From: Aquabacterium sp. A3
GTDB lineage: Bacteria; Pseudomonadota; Gammaproteobacteria; Burkholderiales; Burkholderiaceae_C
Length of the DNA stretch: 64,000 nucleotides
Direction of reading: 5' to 3'
Assembly: GCF_038069945.1 (NCBI RefSeq)
Contig: NZ_JBBPEV010000001.1
Location: forward strand, 1,364,001 to 1,428,000
The notes beneath the pieces were generated by a model. That model was not told the origin of the DNA and searched no databases. It saw only the letters and a list, made by a program, of their open reading frames with translations. This document shows positions 1 to 9,331 of this stretch, piece by piece; position 1 is the stretch's first letter, and every line of letters begins with the position of its first letter. Made by a program: the position numbers and the translations under genes.

Positions 1-468
1 GACCTGCGCAAACTCAAGACCCTGATCGACCTCGTGTCCGAATCCAACGTCTCCGAACTGGAGATCACCGAGGCCGATGGCAAGGTGCGCATCGTCAAGG
101 CCGGCGCCCAGCCGGTGGTGTATGCGCAGCCCATGGCCGCAGCCGCCCCTGTCGCTGCTGCTGGCGTGGCCGCCGCTGCCCCGGGTGCGCCCGCTGGCGC
201 CGTCGCGGCACCTGCCGAAGCACCGGCTGAAACCGGCCATGTGGTCAAGTCGCCCATGGTGGGCACCTTCTACCGCGCCTCCAGCCCGGGCGCCAAGGCC
301 TTTGCCGAAGTCGGCGACCAGGTGAAGGCCGGCCAACCGGTGTGCATCATCGAAGCGATGAAGATCATGAACGAGATCGAGTCGGACATCGATGGCACCA
401 TCACCAAGATCCTGGTCGAGAACGGCCAGCCTGTGGAATACGGCCAGCCCCTGTTCATCGTTGAGTAA
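1..468 (+). CDS. accB: Biotin carboxyl carrier protein of acetyl-CoA carboxylase (5' end cut by one codon)
   Basis: This protein carries the biotin that AccC carboxylates and the carboxyltransferase uses to make malonyl-CoA, the first step of fatty-acid synthesis in the cytoplasm. The first base of the window is the second codon ([15 protein letters not shown] is the usual N-terminus), so only the start ATG is missing and the full protein would be 156 residues, the same as in E. coli. An Ala/Pro-rich linker (about residues 42-78) joins the N-terminal part to the biotinyl domain. [10 protein letters not shown] supplies the biotinylated lysine (about residue 122). It lies 12 bp before accC, the conserved two-gene operon. 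Confidence 0.97.
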   Translation, partial: DLRKLKTLIDLVSESNVSELEITEADGKVRIVKAGAQPVVYAQPMAAAAPVAAAGVAAAAPGAPAGAVAAPAEAPAETGHVVKSPMVGTFYRASSPGAKAFAEVGDQVKAGQPVCIIEAMKIMNEIESDIDGTITKILVENGQPVEYGQPLFIVE

Positions 469-480
469 GCGGGGTCTTCC

Positions 481-1833
481 ATGTTCAAGAAGATCCTGAT
501 CGCCAACCGTGGAGAGATCGCCCTGCGCATCCAGCGCGCCTGTCGCGAGATGGGCATCCAGTCGGTGGTCGTCTACTCCGAGGCCGACCGCGACGCCAAG
601 TACGTCAAGCTGGCCGACGAGGCCGTGTGCATCGGCCCGGCGCCGTCGGCCCAGAGCTATCTGCACATGCCGGCCATCATCTCGGCGGCCGAGGTCACCG
701 ATGCCGAGGCCATCCACCCCGGATACGGCTTCCTGTCCGAGAATGCCGACTTCGCCGAGCGCGTCGAGCAATCGGGCTTCACCTTCATCGGCCCCACGCC
801 CGAATCCATCCGCATCATGGGCGACAAGGTCTCAGCCAAGCAGGCCATGATCAAGTCGGGTGTGCCCTGCGTGCCCGGCTCGGAAGGCGCCCTGCCCGAT
901 GACCCCAAAGAGATCATCCGCACCGCGCGCGCCGTGGGCTACCCCGTGATCATCAAGGCCGCCGGCGGTGGCGGTGGTCGCGGCATGCGGGTGGTGCACA
1001 CCGAGGCTGCGCTGATCCACGCCGTGCAGACCACCAAGGCCGAAGCCGGTGCCGCCTTTGGCAACCCCGAGGTCTACATGGAGAAGTTTCTGGAGCACCC
1101 ACGCCACGTGGAGATCCAGATCCTGGCCGACACGCACAAAAACGCCGTGTGGCTGGGCGAGCGCGATTGCTCCATGCAGCGTCGCCACCAGAAGATCATC
1201 GAAGAAGCACCGGCCCCCGGCATCCCCCGCCGCCTGATCGAGAAGGTGGGCGACCGCTGCGCCGCCGCGTGCAAGAAGATCGGCTACCGCGGCGCGGGCA
1301 CCTTCGAGTTCCTGTACGAAAACGGCGAGTTCTATTTCATCGAGATGAACACCCGCGTGCAGGTGGAGCACCCCGTCACCGAGATGACCACGGGCATCGA
1401 CATCGTGCAGATGCAGATCCGTGTGGCGGCGGGCGAGAAACTGCCCTTCACGCAGCGCCAGATCGAGATGCGCGGCCACGCCATCGAGGTGCGCATCAAC
1501 GCTGAAGACCCGGTGAAGTTCATCCCCTCGCCGGGCCGCATCACCACCTGGCATGCGCCGGGCGGGCCTGGTGTGCGTGTGGATTCGCACGTCTACACCA
1601 ACTACTTCGTGCCCCCCAACTACGACTCGATGATCGGCAAGGTCATCGTGCACGGCGACACGCGCGAGCAGGCCCTGGCGCGCATGCGCACGGCCCTGTC
1701 CGAGACCGTGGTCGAAGGCATCCAGACCAACATCCCGCTGCACCGCGAGCTGATGGTGGACGCCGGCTTTGTGGAAGGCGGCACCGACATCCACTACCTG
1801 GAAGCGTGGATGGCCGCGCGCAAACAGCGCTGA
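481..1833 (+). CDS. accC: Biotin carboxylase subunit of acetyl-CoA carboxylase
   Basis: It uses ATP and bicarbonate to carboxylate the biotin on AccB. The 450-residue length is normal for the family (449 in E. coli). The N-terminal Rossmann-like domain begins [14 protein letters not shown]. The ATP-grasp glycine loop [13 protein letters not shown] is near residue 160, and the catalytic [14 protein letters not shown] stretch is near residue 285. The C-terminal domain is complete. It follows accB in the same direction and is followed 27 bp later by prmA. Nothing is unusual about it. Confidence 0.98.
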   Translation: MFKKILIANRGEIALRIQRACREMGIQSVVVYSEADRDAKYVKLADEAVCIGPAPSAQSYLHMPAIISAAEVTDAEAIHPGYGFLSENADFAERVEQSGFTFIGPTPESIRIMGDKVSAKQAMIKSGVPCVPGSEGALPDDPKEIIRTARAVGYPVIIKAAGGGGGRGMRVVHTEAALIHAVQTTKAEAGAAFGNPEVYMEKFLEHPRHVEIQILADTHKNAVWLGERDCSMQRRHQKIIEEAPAPGIPRRLIEKVGDRCAAACKKIGYRGAGTFEFLYENGEFYFIEMNTRVQVEHPVTEMTTGIDIVQMQIRVAAGEKLPFTQRQIEMRGHAIEVRINAEDPVKFIPSPGRITTWHAPGGPGVRVDSHVYTNYFVPPNYDSMIGKVIVHGDTREQALARMRTALSETVVEGIQTNIPLHRELMVDAGFVEGGTDIHYLEAWMAARKQR

Positions 1834-1860
1834 GACCACGGGCCCCTCCGTCCACTTGAC

Positions 1861-2823
1861 ATGCCTTTGTACGAACTCACCCTGCTGGCCTCCGAGGCCG
1901 ACGTCGAGATCCTCAGCGACGCGCTGATGGAGGTCGAAGCCCTGTCGGTTTCGGTGGAAGACGCTGACGCCGACACCGAGCACGAAGAAGCCCTGTGGGG
2001 CGAGCCGGGCATGCCCGTGCCCCGCGAAGCCTGGCAGCGCTCAACCATCAAGAGCCTGTTCCCGGACGAGGCCGAGGCCCTGGAGGCCGTGACCCTCATC
2101 CTGGCGCAGGACTGGGCGGCCGACATCCACGTGCAGGGCATCCAGCCGGTGGACGAGCAGGACTGGGTGCGACTGACACAGTCGCAGTTCCAACCCGTGC
2201 CCATCACCAATGAGTTCTGGATCGTGCCCACCTGGCACGAGGTGCCAGCGGGGGCCACCGTGGCCATGCGCCTGGACCCGGGTCTGGCCTTTGGCACCGG
2301 CACCCACCCCACGACCCGCATGTGCCTGAAGTGGCTGGCACAGAATGTCCCGTCCTATGGAGGCAAGCCGGTGCTGGATTACGGCTGTGGCTCGGGCATC
2401 CTGGCCATTGGCGCACTGCTGCACGGCGCCCGCCACGCCGATGCGGTGGACATCGACCCGGCCGCCGTGGACGCCACCCTGGCCAATGCCGACGCCAACG
2501 TGTCGCACCTGAAAAATGACCAGGGCGAGCTGCCCCTGGCCGTGGGCCTGCCCGAGCTGGTGGGCCAGGCGCAAGGCGCATATCCGGTGGTGCTGGCCAA
2601 CATCCTGGCCACGCCCCTGAAGATGCTCGCCCCCCTGCTGGCCGGGCACGTGGCCCCCGGTGGCCACCTGGTGCTGGCTGGCATCCTGGCCCGCCAGGAA
2701 GACGAGCTGAAGGCCGCCTACGCCGAGGCCGGCCTGCAGTTGCAGGTGGCCAACGAGGAAGAAGGCTGGATCCTCATGACGGCGCGCAAGGCGGTCAACG
2801 AGCCCGCGACTGTGGCAGCATGA
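1861..2823 (+). CDS. prmA: Ribosomal protein L11 methyltransferase
   Basis: It methylates lysines and the N-terminus of ribosomal protein L11 with S-adenosylmethionine. The C-terminal class I methyltransferase domain shows motif I (VLDYGCGSGILAIGAL, near residue 175) and the family-typical NILATPL motif near residue 242. The N-terminal half is the L11-recognition domain. The length of 320 residues is slightly above the usual 293-300, and the extra sequence is mainly the tail after WILMTARK. No clear Shine-Dalgarno precedes the ATG. The accB-accC-prmA order is common in Burkholderiales. Confidence 0.95.
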   Translation: MPLYELTLLASEADVEILSDALMEVEALSVSVEDADADTEHEEALWGEPGMPVPREAWQRSTIKSLFPDEAEALEAVTLILAQDWAADIHVQGIQPVDEQDWVRLTQSQFQPVPITNEFWIVPTWHEVPAGATVAMRLDPGLAFGTGTHPTTRMCLKWLAQNVPSYGGKPVLDYGCGSGILAIGALLHGARHADAVDIDPAAVDATLANADANVSHLKNDQGELPLAVGLPELVGQAQGAYPVVLANILATPLKMLAPLLAGHVAPGGHLVLAGILARQEDELKAAYAEAGLQLQVANEEEGWILMTARKAVNEPATVAA

Positions 2824-2830
2824 CAGGCCT

Positions 2831-4429
2831 ATGAGCCTGGCCACCCGATGCACCCACTGCGGCACGATCTTCAAGGTCGTGCAAGACCAATTGAAGGTCT
2901 CTGAAGGCTGGGTGCGCTGTGGCCGCTGCAACGAGGTGTTCAACGCCCTGCCGGCCTTGTTCGACCTGGCGTCGGAGGCACCGCCCCCCCGGCCATCCAC
3001 CCCCTCACCGACGCCGCCCGCCTTTGGCGCCGTGGCCCGACAGCCCACCAAGGCAGACCTGCTGGCGGACGCCCCGCTGAACCTGGGCGCCCCCCGGGCG
3101 ACCCCCAAGGACGACTTTGACCTCGACACCTCGGTGTCCCTGAGGGACGTGCCAGCGGCGGTGCAGCCCGGCGGCGTGTTCGTGCAGCACACGGACGACG
3201 TCGCCGCCCCCGGCCCGGACAGCGTGCCCATGACCTACGAGGCCGACGCCCTGGAGTCGCGCTATCTGTTGCCGTCCAGCAGTCGCAGCCGCAAGGCCCC
3301 GGTGCGCCGCACACAGGGCCCCGAGTTTGCCGACGCCGAGTTCCCCATGGACGCCTGGCTGGACGCCGAAGACGACTGGTCGCTGGACGTGCCGCCACTG
3401 CCCAGCACGGCCCCCCCCTCGCTGGCGCGAGGCCACGCGGCCCCAGCGTCTGAGCCCGGGCCATCGGCGCCCGCCGCCCTCCCCCCTCACACTGACGAGA
3501 CCACGCCATCCGGTCTGAGCGTGGCCGAGCGTGCACTGGCTGCACTGGCCACCTTGCCCAGCGCCCCGCCTGAGTCCGCACCTGAGCCTGAGCCTGAGCC
3601 CGTGGCCGCGTCGACGCCCAGCAAGGCCCTGCCCCCATCGGAGACACCGCCAGCACCGCCGCCCATGCCGGCCGACGCCCCCGCCGCTGACGACCTCATC
3701 AGCACGGTACCGTCGCGGTTTGCTGACGACGACGAGCGGCCACCGCACGCCGAAGACCAGCGCCCCACCACCGCCATCGCCCCGGCGCTGACCGAGGCTG
3801 AGTTGCTCGCGCGGCACCAGCGTCAGGCCCGCCAGAAAAGCCGGCGACCGCAGGCCGACACCCCCGAGTTCATCCGGCAGGCCGAACGACAAGCCCTGTG
3901 GCGCAATCCCGGTGTGCGCGGCGTGCTGACCGGCCTGTGCCTGGCCCTGTCGCTCACGCTGGCCGCTCAGGTCGCCCACCAGCAACGCGACTGGCTGGCC
4001 GCCCACCTGCCGGCCAGCAAACCCTGGCTGACCCAATGGTGCAGCCTGGCGGGCTGCGAGCTTCGGCTGTTGAAAGGCCTGGACCAGCTGCAGGTGGACC
4101 ACGCAGCATTGGTGCGGGCCGAATCAGAAGGTCCCGATCGATACCGCCTGACCCTGGTGGTGCGCAACCTGGCACGCACCGAGCTGGCCTGGCCAGCCGT
4201 CGACCTGGTGCTCAATGACGCCAATGGCGTGGTGATGGCACGCCGCACCCTGCGGGTGAACGATGCCGACTGGCTGGCCGAAGCCCCTGTGCGCGCCACC
4301 ACTGGCGTGCGCCCCCCGGCGGCCGTGGGCCCCGCTGCCCTGGGCACCCTGAGCTGGTCGCTGCAACTGGACGACCTCACCCCGGCTGGCTACACCGCCG
4401 AGCTGTTCTACCCACCCGATCACCCCTGA
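2831..4429 (+). CDS. Zinc-ribbon and DUF3426 membrane protein
   Basis: A conserved betaproteobacterial protein of unknown function. The N-terminus has a zinc ribbon of the MJ0042 type (CTHCGTIFKV, then CGRCNEVFNAL, residues 8-41). A long Pro/Ala/Glu-rich, probably disordered segment (about 45-335) follows. One membrane helix (GVLTGLCLALSLTLAAQVA, near residue 362) precedes a C-terminal DUF3426-like domain containing WCSLAGCEL. The zinc ribbon would face the cytoplasm and the C-terminal domain the periplasm. It starts 7 bp after prmA and is probably co-transcribed with it. Confidence 0.85.
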   Translation: MSLATRCTHCGTIFKVVQDQLKVSEGWVRCGRCNEVFNALPALFDLASEAPPPRPSTPSPTPPAFGAVARQPTKADLLADAPLNLGAPRATPKDDFDLDTSVSLRDVPAAVQPGGVFVQHTDDVAAPGPDSVPMTYEADALESRYLLPSSSRSRKAPVRRTQGPEFADAEFPMDAWLDAEDDWSLDVPPLPSTAPPSLARGHAAPASEPGPSAPAALPPHTDETTPSGLSVAERALAALATLPSAPPESAPEPEPEPVAASTPSKALPPSETPPAPPPMPADAPAADDLISTVPSRFADDDERPPHAEDQRPTTAIAPALTEAELLARHQRQARQKSRRPQADTPEFIRQAERQALWRNPGVRGVLTGLCLALSLTLAAQVAHQQRDWLAAHLPASKPWLTQWCSLAGCELRLLKGLDQLQVDHAALVRAESEGPDRYRLTLVVRNLARTELAWPAVDLVLNDANGVVMARRTLRVNDADWLAEAPVRATTGVRPPAAVGPAALGTLSWSLQLDDLTPAGYTAELFYPPDHP

Positions 4430-4444
4430 TCTGAAAGTGCACCC

Positions 4445-5353
4445 ATGTCTGTCTTGATCTGCGGCTCGCTCGCCTTCGACACCATCACCACCTTCCCGGG
4501 CCGCTTTGCGCAACAGATCCTGCCCGAGCAAGTGCACATACTCAACGTGTCGTTCCTGGTGCCGTCCATGCGCAAGGAGTTTGGCGGGTGCGCGGGCAAC
4601 ATCGCCTACAGCCTCAAGCAGCTCGGTGGCGAGCCCCTGATCATGGCCGCGCTGGGCAAGGACGGCGCGTTGTACCGCACCCACCTCGAACACCTGGGCA
4701 TCAGTCAACGGCATGTGCTGACGGTGGACGACGACTACACCGCGCAAGCCATCATCATCACCGACCAGGACAACAACCAGATCACGGCCTTTCACCCGGG
4801 CGCCATGGGGCAGGCCCACCGCCTGACCATCGAAGCCGACCCCGACATCGACATGGCGATCGTGGCCCCGGATGGCCGCGACGCCATGATCCAGCATGCC
4901 GAGCAACTGCAAGCCGCCGGCATCCCCTTCGTCTTCGATCCGGGTCAGGGTCTGCCCATGTTCGATGGTACCGAGCTGAGCCGCTTCGTGTCGCAAGCCA
5001 CCTGGGTGGCGGTGAACGACTACGAGGGCAAGATGCTGGCCGACCGCACAGGGCAAAGCCTCGTCGAGATTTCCAAGGCCCCCCACCTCAAGGGCCTGAT
5101 CGAGACCCTGGGGGCCGACGGCTGTCATGTGTACATCCAGGGCGAAAAAACACACGTGCCCGGGGTGCAGGCGGCGGCCGTGGTCGACCCCACCGGCTGT
5201 GGTGACGCTTTCCGCGGCGGACTGCTGTACGGCCTGTCGAAAGGCTGGGACCTGGTCAAGGCCGTGCAACTGGGCAACCGCATGGGCGCCCTGAAGATCG
5301 CCGTGGCGGGGCCACAAAACTACACGCTGGACGGCTCGGTGCTGGTGTTGTGA
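4445..5353 (+). CDS. PfkB-family carbohydrate (adenosine/ribokinase-like) kinase
   Basis: A sugar or nucleoside kinase of the ribokinase superfamily, 302 residues. The signature near the C-terminus, DPTGCGDAFRGGLLYGL (about residues 244-260), supplies the catalytic aspartate and anion hole. GGCAGNIAYSLKQLGG near residue 48 is the substrate-lid PfkB signature. The N-terminus begins directly with the kinase fold (SVLICGSLAFDTITTFPG). The substrate cannot be told from sequence; relatives are often labelled adenosine kinase. It lies 15 bp after the DUF3426 gene, as in many Burkholderiales genomes. Confidence 0.88.
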   Translation: MSVLICGSLAFDTITTFPGRFAQQILPEQVHILNVSFLVPSMRKEFGGCAGNIAYSLKQLGGEPLIMAALGKDGALYRTHLEHLGISQRHVLTVDDDYTAQAIIITDQDNNQITAFHPGAMGQAHRLTIEADPDIDMAIVAPDGRDAMIQHAEQLQAAGIPFVFDPGQGLPMFDGTELSRFVSQATWVAVNDYEGKMLADRTGQSLVEISKAPHLKGLIETLGADGCHVYIQGEKTHVPGVQAAAVVDPTGCGDAFRGGLLYGLSKGWDLVKAVQLGNRMGALKIAVAGPQNYTLDGSVLVL

Positions 5354-5377
5354 GGGCGTGGTGAAGGTGTGTTGAAG

Positions 5378-6376
5378 ATGCCTGGGCGCTGCGCCGTGGC
5401 GGCCCTGCTTGCCCTGAGCGCTCTGAGCGCCGCCTGCACCCGCGCCGAACAGGCGCCATCGACCGGGCAACTTGGCCTGGCCACCTGGAACCTCGAATGG
5501 CTGATGACGCCCGCCGAACACCACCGGCTGGCGTCGCGCTGCACCGCCCGGCAACCCGGCAGCGACGAGCGGGCCCTGCCCTGCACCCCGGGCCGTCCAC
5601 CTCCCCCCCGACGCAGCCAGGCCGACCTGGATGCACTGTCAATCACGGCCCAGGCCCTGCACAACGAGCACCAGGTCGACGTGGTGGCCTTGCAGGAAAC
5701 CGATGGCCCCGAGGCTGCCGCGCAGGTGTTTCGCCAGGGGTGGCGGCTGGACTGCTTCGTGGACCGCGCCCACCCACAGAAGGTGGGATTTGCCATCCGC
5801 GATGGGGTGCCTTACCGCTGCAATGGCGACCTCGGTGCGCTGGACATCGACGGCCACGCACGCGCGGGGGCTGACCTCACCTTGTGGCCGGGCACCGCAC
5901 AGGCGGTGCGCGTGCTGAACGTGCACCTCAAGAGCGGGTGCTTCACAGGCCGGCTCGACCGCACCCTCGGCCCCTGTGCCGCCCTGCGCAAACAGGTGCC
6001 GGTGGTGGAATCATGGATCGATGATCGCGTGCGCGAAGGCGTCGCCTTTGCCGTGCTGGGCGATTTCAATCGCCACCTGGCCACCGATGCCCGGTTCCCG
6101 GCCGGGCCGGATGAAAACGCCCCACTCAATGCCATGCAGGCGTGGAGCGACAACGAGCCACGTGGAGCGATACTCTGGCGCGCCACCGATGGCCAATCCT
6201 ACGTGCCCTGCCATCCCGGCGAGCGACACCGCCACTACATCGATGACATCCTGATCGATCAGCGCCTGGCCCAGCGGTACGGGCAGCGGCGCTTCACGCG
6301 GGCCACTTTTGACGATCAGCCGCCGGGACGCGTCTTGTCGGACCACTGCCCGGTGGTGTGGGCACTGCGGCACTGA
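5378..6376 (+). CDS. Exported endonuclease/exonuclease/phosphatase-family protein
   Basis: A predicted metal-dependent phosphodiesterase (EEP fold: nucleases, inositol phosphatases, sphingomyelinases). The N-terminus has a signal sequence ending near LSALSAAC, perhaps a weak lipobox, so the product should be periplasmic or membrane-anchored. EEP landmarks are ATWNLEWL, VDVVALQETDG (metal-binding Glu), LNVHLKSGC (catalytic His), LGDFNRH (Asp-Phe-Asn) and LSDHCPVVWAL (terminal Asp-His). Start: the ATG at 5378 has AAGG about 10 bp upstream; in-frame GTG 5369 and TTG 5372 are alternatives. Its 3' end overlaps the convergent AraC gene by 83 bp. The substrate is unknown. Confidence 0.8.
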   Translation: MPGRCAVAALLALSALSAACTRAEQAPSTGQLGLATWNLEWLMTPAEHHRLASRCTARQPGSDERALPCTPGRPPPPRRSQADLDALSITAQALHNEHQVDVVALQETDGPEAAAQVFRQGWRLDCFVDRAHPQKVGFAIRDGVPYRCNGDLGALDIDGHARAGADLTLWPGTAQAVRVLNVHLKSGCFTGRLDRTLGPCAALRKQVPVVESWIDDRVREGVAFAVLGDFNRHLATDARFPAGPDENAPLNAMQAWSDNEPRGAILWRATDGQSYVPCHPGERHRHYIDDILIDQRLAQRYGQRRFTRATFDDQPPGRVLSDHCPVVWALRH

Positions 6377-7403
6377 CAGGCCGCACAGGGGCGTCAGGGC
6401 CGCCTCGCCATTGCCCAGGGGTGCGGCCCGTGCTGCGCAAAAAAGCCCGATGGAATGCACTGACGTTGAGGTACCCCGTGGCCTGCGCCACCGCCTGAAT
6501 GCTCATCTCGCCCTGACACAACAAAGACTGCGCACGCGCCAGCTGAACGCGCGCAAGCACCTCGTTGTAAGTGACACCGTGCTCATGCAATTGGCGCCGC
6601 AAGGTGCGTTCATGCAATTGCATGCGCGCGGCAATGTCGGCCATGCGAGGCCGCTCATGCAGGCAGGCCTCCAGGGTCTGGATCAAGGTTTGCACGCAGC
6701 TTTGGCGCGCCCTGAGCTCGGCCATCGTCATGTCGGCACGCAAGCGCACGGCCTCAAACAAGACAGGATCTGCGCCAGGCAGGCCACGCTCCAGCATCTG
6801 CGTGTCGAACACCAAGGCGGCACGAGGCGCGTCAAAGACCAACTCGCCATCAAAGGCCTCGGCATAAGCCCCGACGTGATCTGGTCGCGGATAGGGAAAG
6901 CAGGTGCGCACAATCCCGGAGCGCCCTCCGCCGGCCAGGCGCCAGATCATGGTCAGGCCCACCAGGATGAACTCCAGCCGGCAGCGCAGGCCTTCGGCGG
7001 TGCGCCCCAAGGGGTCGATGTACACGGCCGAGCACGGCAAGGACGGCTCGAACTGCAGCTCAGATCGCTCCTGGGTCAGCACCGCGTAGCGGGTGATGAC
7101 CTCGATGATGCGCCGCAAATCTGGCGCATTCATGATCAACGATGGCAAGACGCCATAGCGCACCACCGCCGGCGAGGCCCCCAGGAGCAGACCCAGATCA
7201 GGGCGCCCTGAGCCCTGCATCAGTGCCAGATAGAGACGCTCCAGTTCGGTGGCATCGAGCCACTGGGCCTCGGCTTCGGACGAGCCCGCCGCTCGGGCCT
7301 CGGCCAGGCGCTGACGCGCCCATGCAGGCACCGGCCAGTGCTGCAAATCGGCGGCATCCAGAACCACCTGGAACGCCACGGGGGCCACTTTCATCACCGC
7401 CAT
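6294..7403 (-). CDS. AraC-family transcriptional regulator (PF12625-type sensor domain)
   Basis: A 369-residue regulator. The N-terminal two thirds resemble the AraC-type arabinose-binding-like domain found in OruR/ArgR-type regulators. The C-terminal part has two helix-turn-helix motifs (MADIAARMQLHERTLRRQL and SIQAVAQATGYLNVSAFHRA, followed by FLRSTGRTPGQWR). About 35 Pro-rich residues after the second motif are not part of the family core and overlap the convergent phosphodiesterase gene. It is divergent from the GMC oxidoreductase gene across 239 bp, so I infer that it controls that gene. The start is ATG 7403 or ATG 7394; neither has a strong ribosome site. Confidence 0.85.
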   Translation of the reverse strand: MAVMKVAPVAFQVVLDAADLQHWPVPAWARQRLAEARAAGSSEAEAQWLDATELERLYLALMQGSGRPDLGLLLGASPAVVRYGVLPSLIMNAPDLRRIIEVITRYAVLTQERSELQFEPSLPCSAVYIDPLGRTAEGLRCRLEFILVGLTMIWRLAGGGRSGIVRTCFPYPRPDHVGAYAEAFDGELVFDAPRAALVFDTQMLERGLPGADPVLFEAVRLRADMTMAELRARQSCVQTLIQTLEACLHERPRMADIAARMQLHERTLRRQLHEHGVTYNEVLARVQLARAQSLLCQGEMSIQAVAQATGYLNVSAFHRAFLRSTGRTPGQWRGGPDAPVRPVSAAVPTPPGSGPTRRVPAADRQKWPA

Positions 7404-7642
7404 GAATCACTTCTTCTCACGGACCACGTGTTACGCAGTGTAACGGCGCCTCCCCCAGGAATCGAACAACGATGCGCGAACAACGACATGAAACGGGTAA
7501 TCCCTCAGCGGCCCCACCCCACCCAAGTCAATGGAGGCAAAGGTTTGTCCCCAACTGCAAGTCAATGTCCCATCCCGTCAGTGCCAGAAAGGGCTTCAAT
7601 CAACAGACCCGCCCTTCGTGGTCACTCAGGCACCGCTTCATC

Positions 7643-9298
7643 ATGCACACCTCCCGCCGACGCTTCATGGGCCAGACTGTTTTGCAGGCCGCTGCCCTGG
7701 CCGCGCTGCCCGCCTTCAAGGCTGGCGCCCAGACACTGAACCGCGGCGAACGGCTCGACCCACGAGCGGCCGCCCCTGCGGCCTCGCTGGGCACCCTGGG
7801 GCGCGTGCCTGCCATCGTGGTGGGCTCAGGCTATGGCTCGGCGGTCGCCGCGCTGCGCCTGGCCGAGGCGGGCACCCCGGTGGTGATCCTGGAAATGGGC
7901 CGCCTGTGGACCCAGGCCGGCAGCGACGGTCGCATCTTTGCCAAGACCCTCTCGCCAGACGGGCGGGCGATGTGGTTCAAAGACCGTACCGAGGCACCCT
8001 TGAGCAGCTTCTTGTGGCTGGACGTGATCAACCGCAAGATCCCTCGTTATGCCGGCGTGCTGGACCGGGTGAATTACCCCGGCATCAGCGTGTACCTGGG
8101 CCGGGGGGTGGGCGGCGGTTCGGTGGTCAATGGCAGCATGGCCGTGACCCCTCGCCGCGATTATTTCGAAACCATCTTGCCCGAGGTCAGTGCCTCGGAC
8201 ATGTACGCGCGCTGGTTCCCGCTGGCCAACCGCACCCTGGGCGTGGGGCAGGTCAATCCCACCTGGTTTGAATCTGCCCGCTCGCAGCGTTACGCCCGCG
8301 TGGCGCGAGACCAGGCGCACCGGTCTGGCTTCAAGACCATGTTCGTGCCCTCGGTCTACGACCTGGACTACCTGGCCCGCGAAGAACGCGGCGAGGTGCC
8401 ACGCTCGGCCCTGGACCAGGAGGTGATCTACGGCAACCACCACGGCAAACGCAGCCTGGACAAGACCTACCTGGCCGACGCCGTGGCCACCGGGCGCGTG
8501 AGCATTTACTGCCTTCACGAGGTCCGTCGCATCCGGCAAGAACCCAACGGTGACTACCTGTTGGACGTGCGGCAGATCGACGAGCACGGTGCCGTGATCG
8601 ACGAAGTTCAGGTCAGCTGCGGCAGCCTGTTCCTGGGGGCGGGCAGCATCGGCACGAGCGAACTGCTGGTGCGAGCCCGTGACAGCGGTGATCTGCCACG
8701 ACTGCCCGGCGCTGTGGGCCAGGGCTGGGGGCACAACGGCAACGTGATGGCCGCCCGCGCGAACCACGTCTGGCATCCCACCGGATCGCTGCAAAGCACG
8801 ATGCCACTCATGGGCATCGACGACTGGGCTCACCCGACACGGCCCATCTTTGCCGAAATCACGCCGCTGCCCACGGGCTTCGAGAACTGGGTGAGCATGT
8901 ACCTGGGCGTGACCCGCAACCCCGAGCGCGCCAGCTTTCGCTACAACAGCAGCACCGGCCAGGTCAGCCTGGATTGGCAACGCTCACAGAACACGCCCAG
9001 TGTGCAGGCCCTGCGCGGCCTGCTGGACACCATCAACCGGCGCGAAGCCACCGTGTACCGAACCGATCTGTTCGGTGGCGGACGCATCGTGGCCGATGAC
9101 TTCACCTACCACCCGCTGGGGGGCTGCCTGCTGGGCCAGGCCACCGACCTTCACGGCCGGGTGCGCAACCACCCTGGCCTGTATGTGACCGATGGATCGC
9201 TCATCCCCGGCAGCGTGGGCGTCAACCCCTTCGTGACCATCACGGCCCTGGCCGAGCGCAACATGCACCACATCCTGGGGCACGACGCGATCCGGTGA
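7643..9298 (+). CDS. Tat-exported GMC-family oxidoreductase (cholesterol-oxidase-like)
   Basis: An FAD-dependent oxidase or dehydrogenase of the glucose-methanol-choline family, closest in layout to class I cholesterol oxidases. From ATG 7643 the N-terminus is a twin-arginine signal (SRRRFMGQTVLQAAALAALP), as in secreted cholesterol oxidases. Landmarks are the FAD dinucleotide fold (VVGSGYGSAVAALRLAEAG), GRGVGGGSVVNGSM, and the C-terminal HPLGGCLLG and GVNPFVTITALAERN blocks with the flavin-side residues. Length is 551 residues. The reading frame stays open 171 bp further upstream, but that segment lacks a signal peptide and a ribosome site. The substrate is probably a sterol or other hydrophobic alcohol; this is inference. 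Confidence 0.87.
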   Translation: MHTSRRRFMGQTVLQAAALAALPAFKAGAQTLNRGERLDPRAAAPAASLGTLGRVPAIVVGSGYGSAVAALRLAEAGTPVVILEMGRLWTQAGSDGRIFAKTLSPDGRAMWFKDRTEAPLSSFLWLDVINRKIPRYAGVLDRVNYPGISVYLGRGVGGGSVVNGSMAVTPRRDYFETILPEVSASDMYARWFPLANRTLGVGQVNPTWFESARSQRYARVARDQAHRSGFKTMFVPSVYDLDYLAREERGEVPRSALDQEVIYGNHHGKRSLDKTYLADAVATGRVSIYCLHEVRRIRQEPNGDYLLDVRQIDEHGAVIDEVQVSCGSLFLGAGSIGTSELLVRARDSGDLPRLPGAVGQGWGHNGNVMAARANHVWHPTGSLQSTMPLMGIDDWAHPTRPIFAEITPLPTGFENWVSMYLGVTRNPERASFRYNSSTGQVSLDWQRSQNTPSVQALRGLLDTINRREATVYRTDLFGGGRIVADDFTYHPLGGCLLGQATDLHGRVRNHPGLYVTDGSLIPGSVGVNPFVTITALAERNMHHILGHDAIR

Positions 9299-9301
9299 GC
9301 C

Positions 9302-9322
9302 GGTCGGCCTCGGGGGCCGACC
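9302..9322. terminator. Hairpin between convergent genes
   Basis: GGTCGGCC, a 5-nt loop, then GGCCGACC form a perfect 8-bp stem immediately after the GMC oxidoreductase stop and before the convergent gpmA stop. There is no T-run, so it is a candidate bidirectional transcription end or RNA-protecting hairpin rather than a canonical intrinsic terminator. Confidence 0.45.
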
Positions 9323-9331
9323 ACCCACTGT

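Noticed and set aside
7472..7642. Extended N-terminus of the GMC oxidoreductase
   Set aside because: The added 57 residues have no signal or family resemblance and would bury the Tat signal that begins at 7643.
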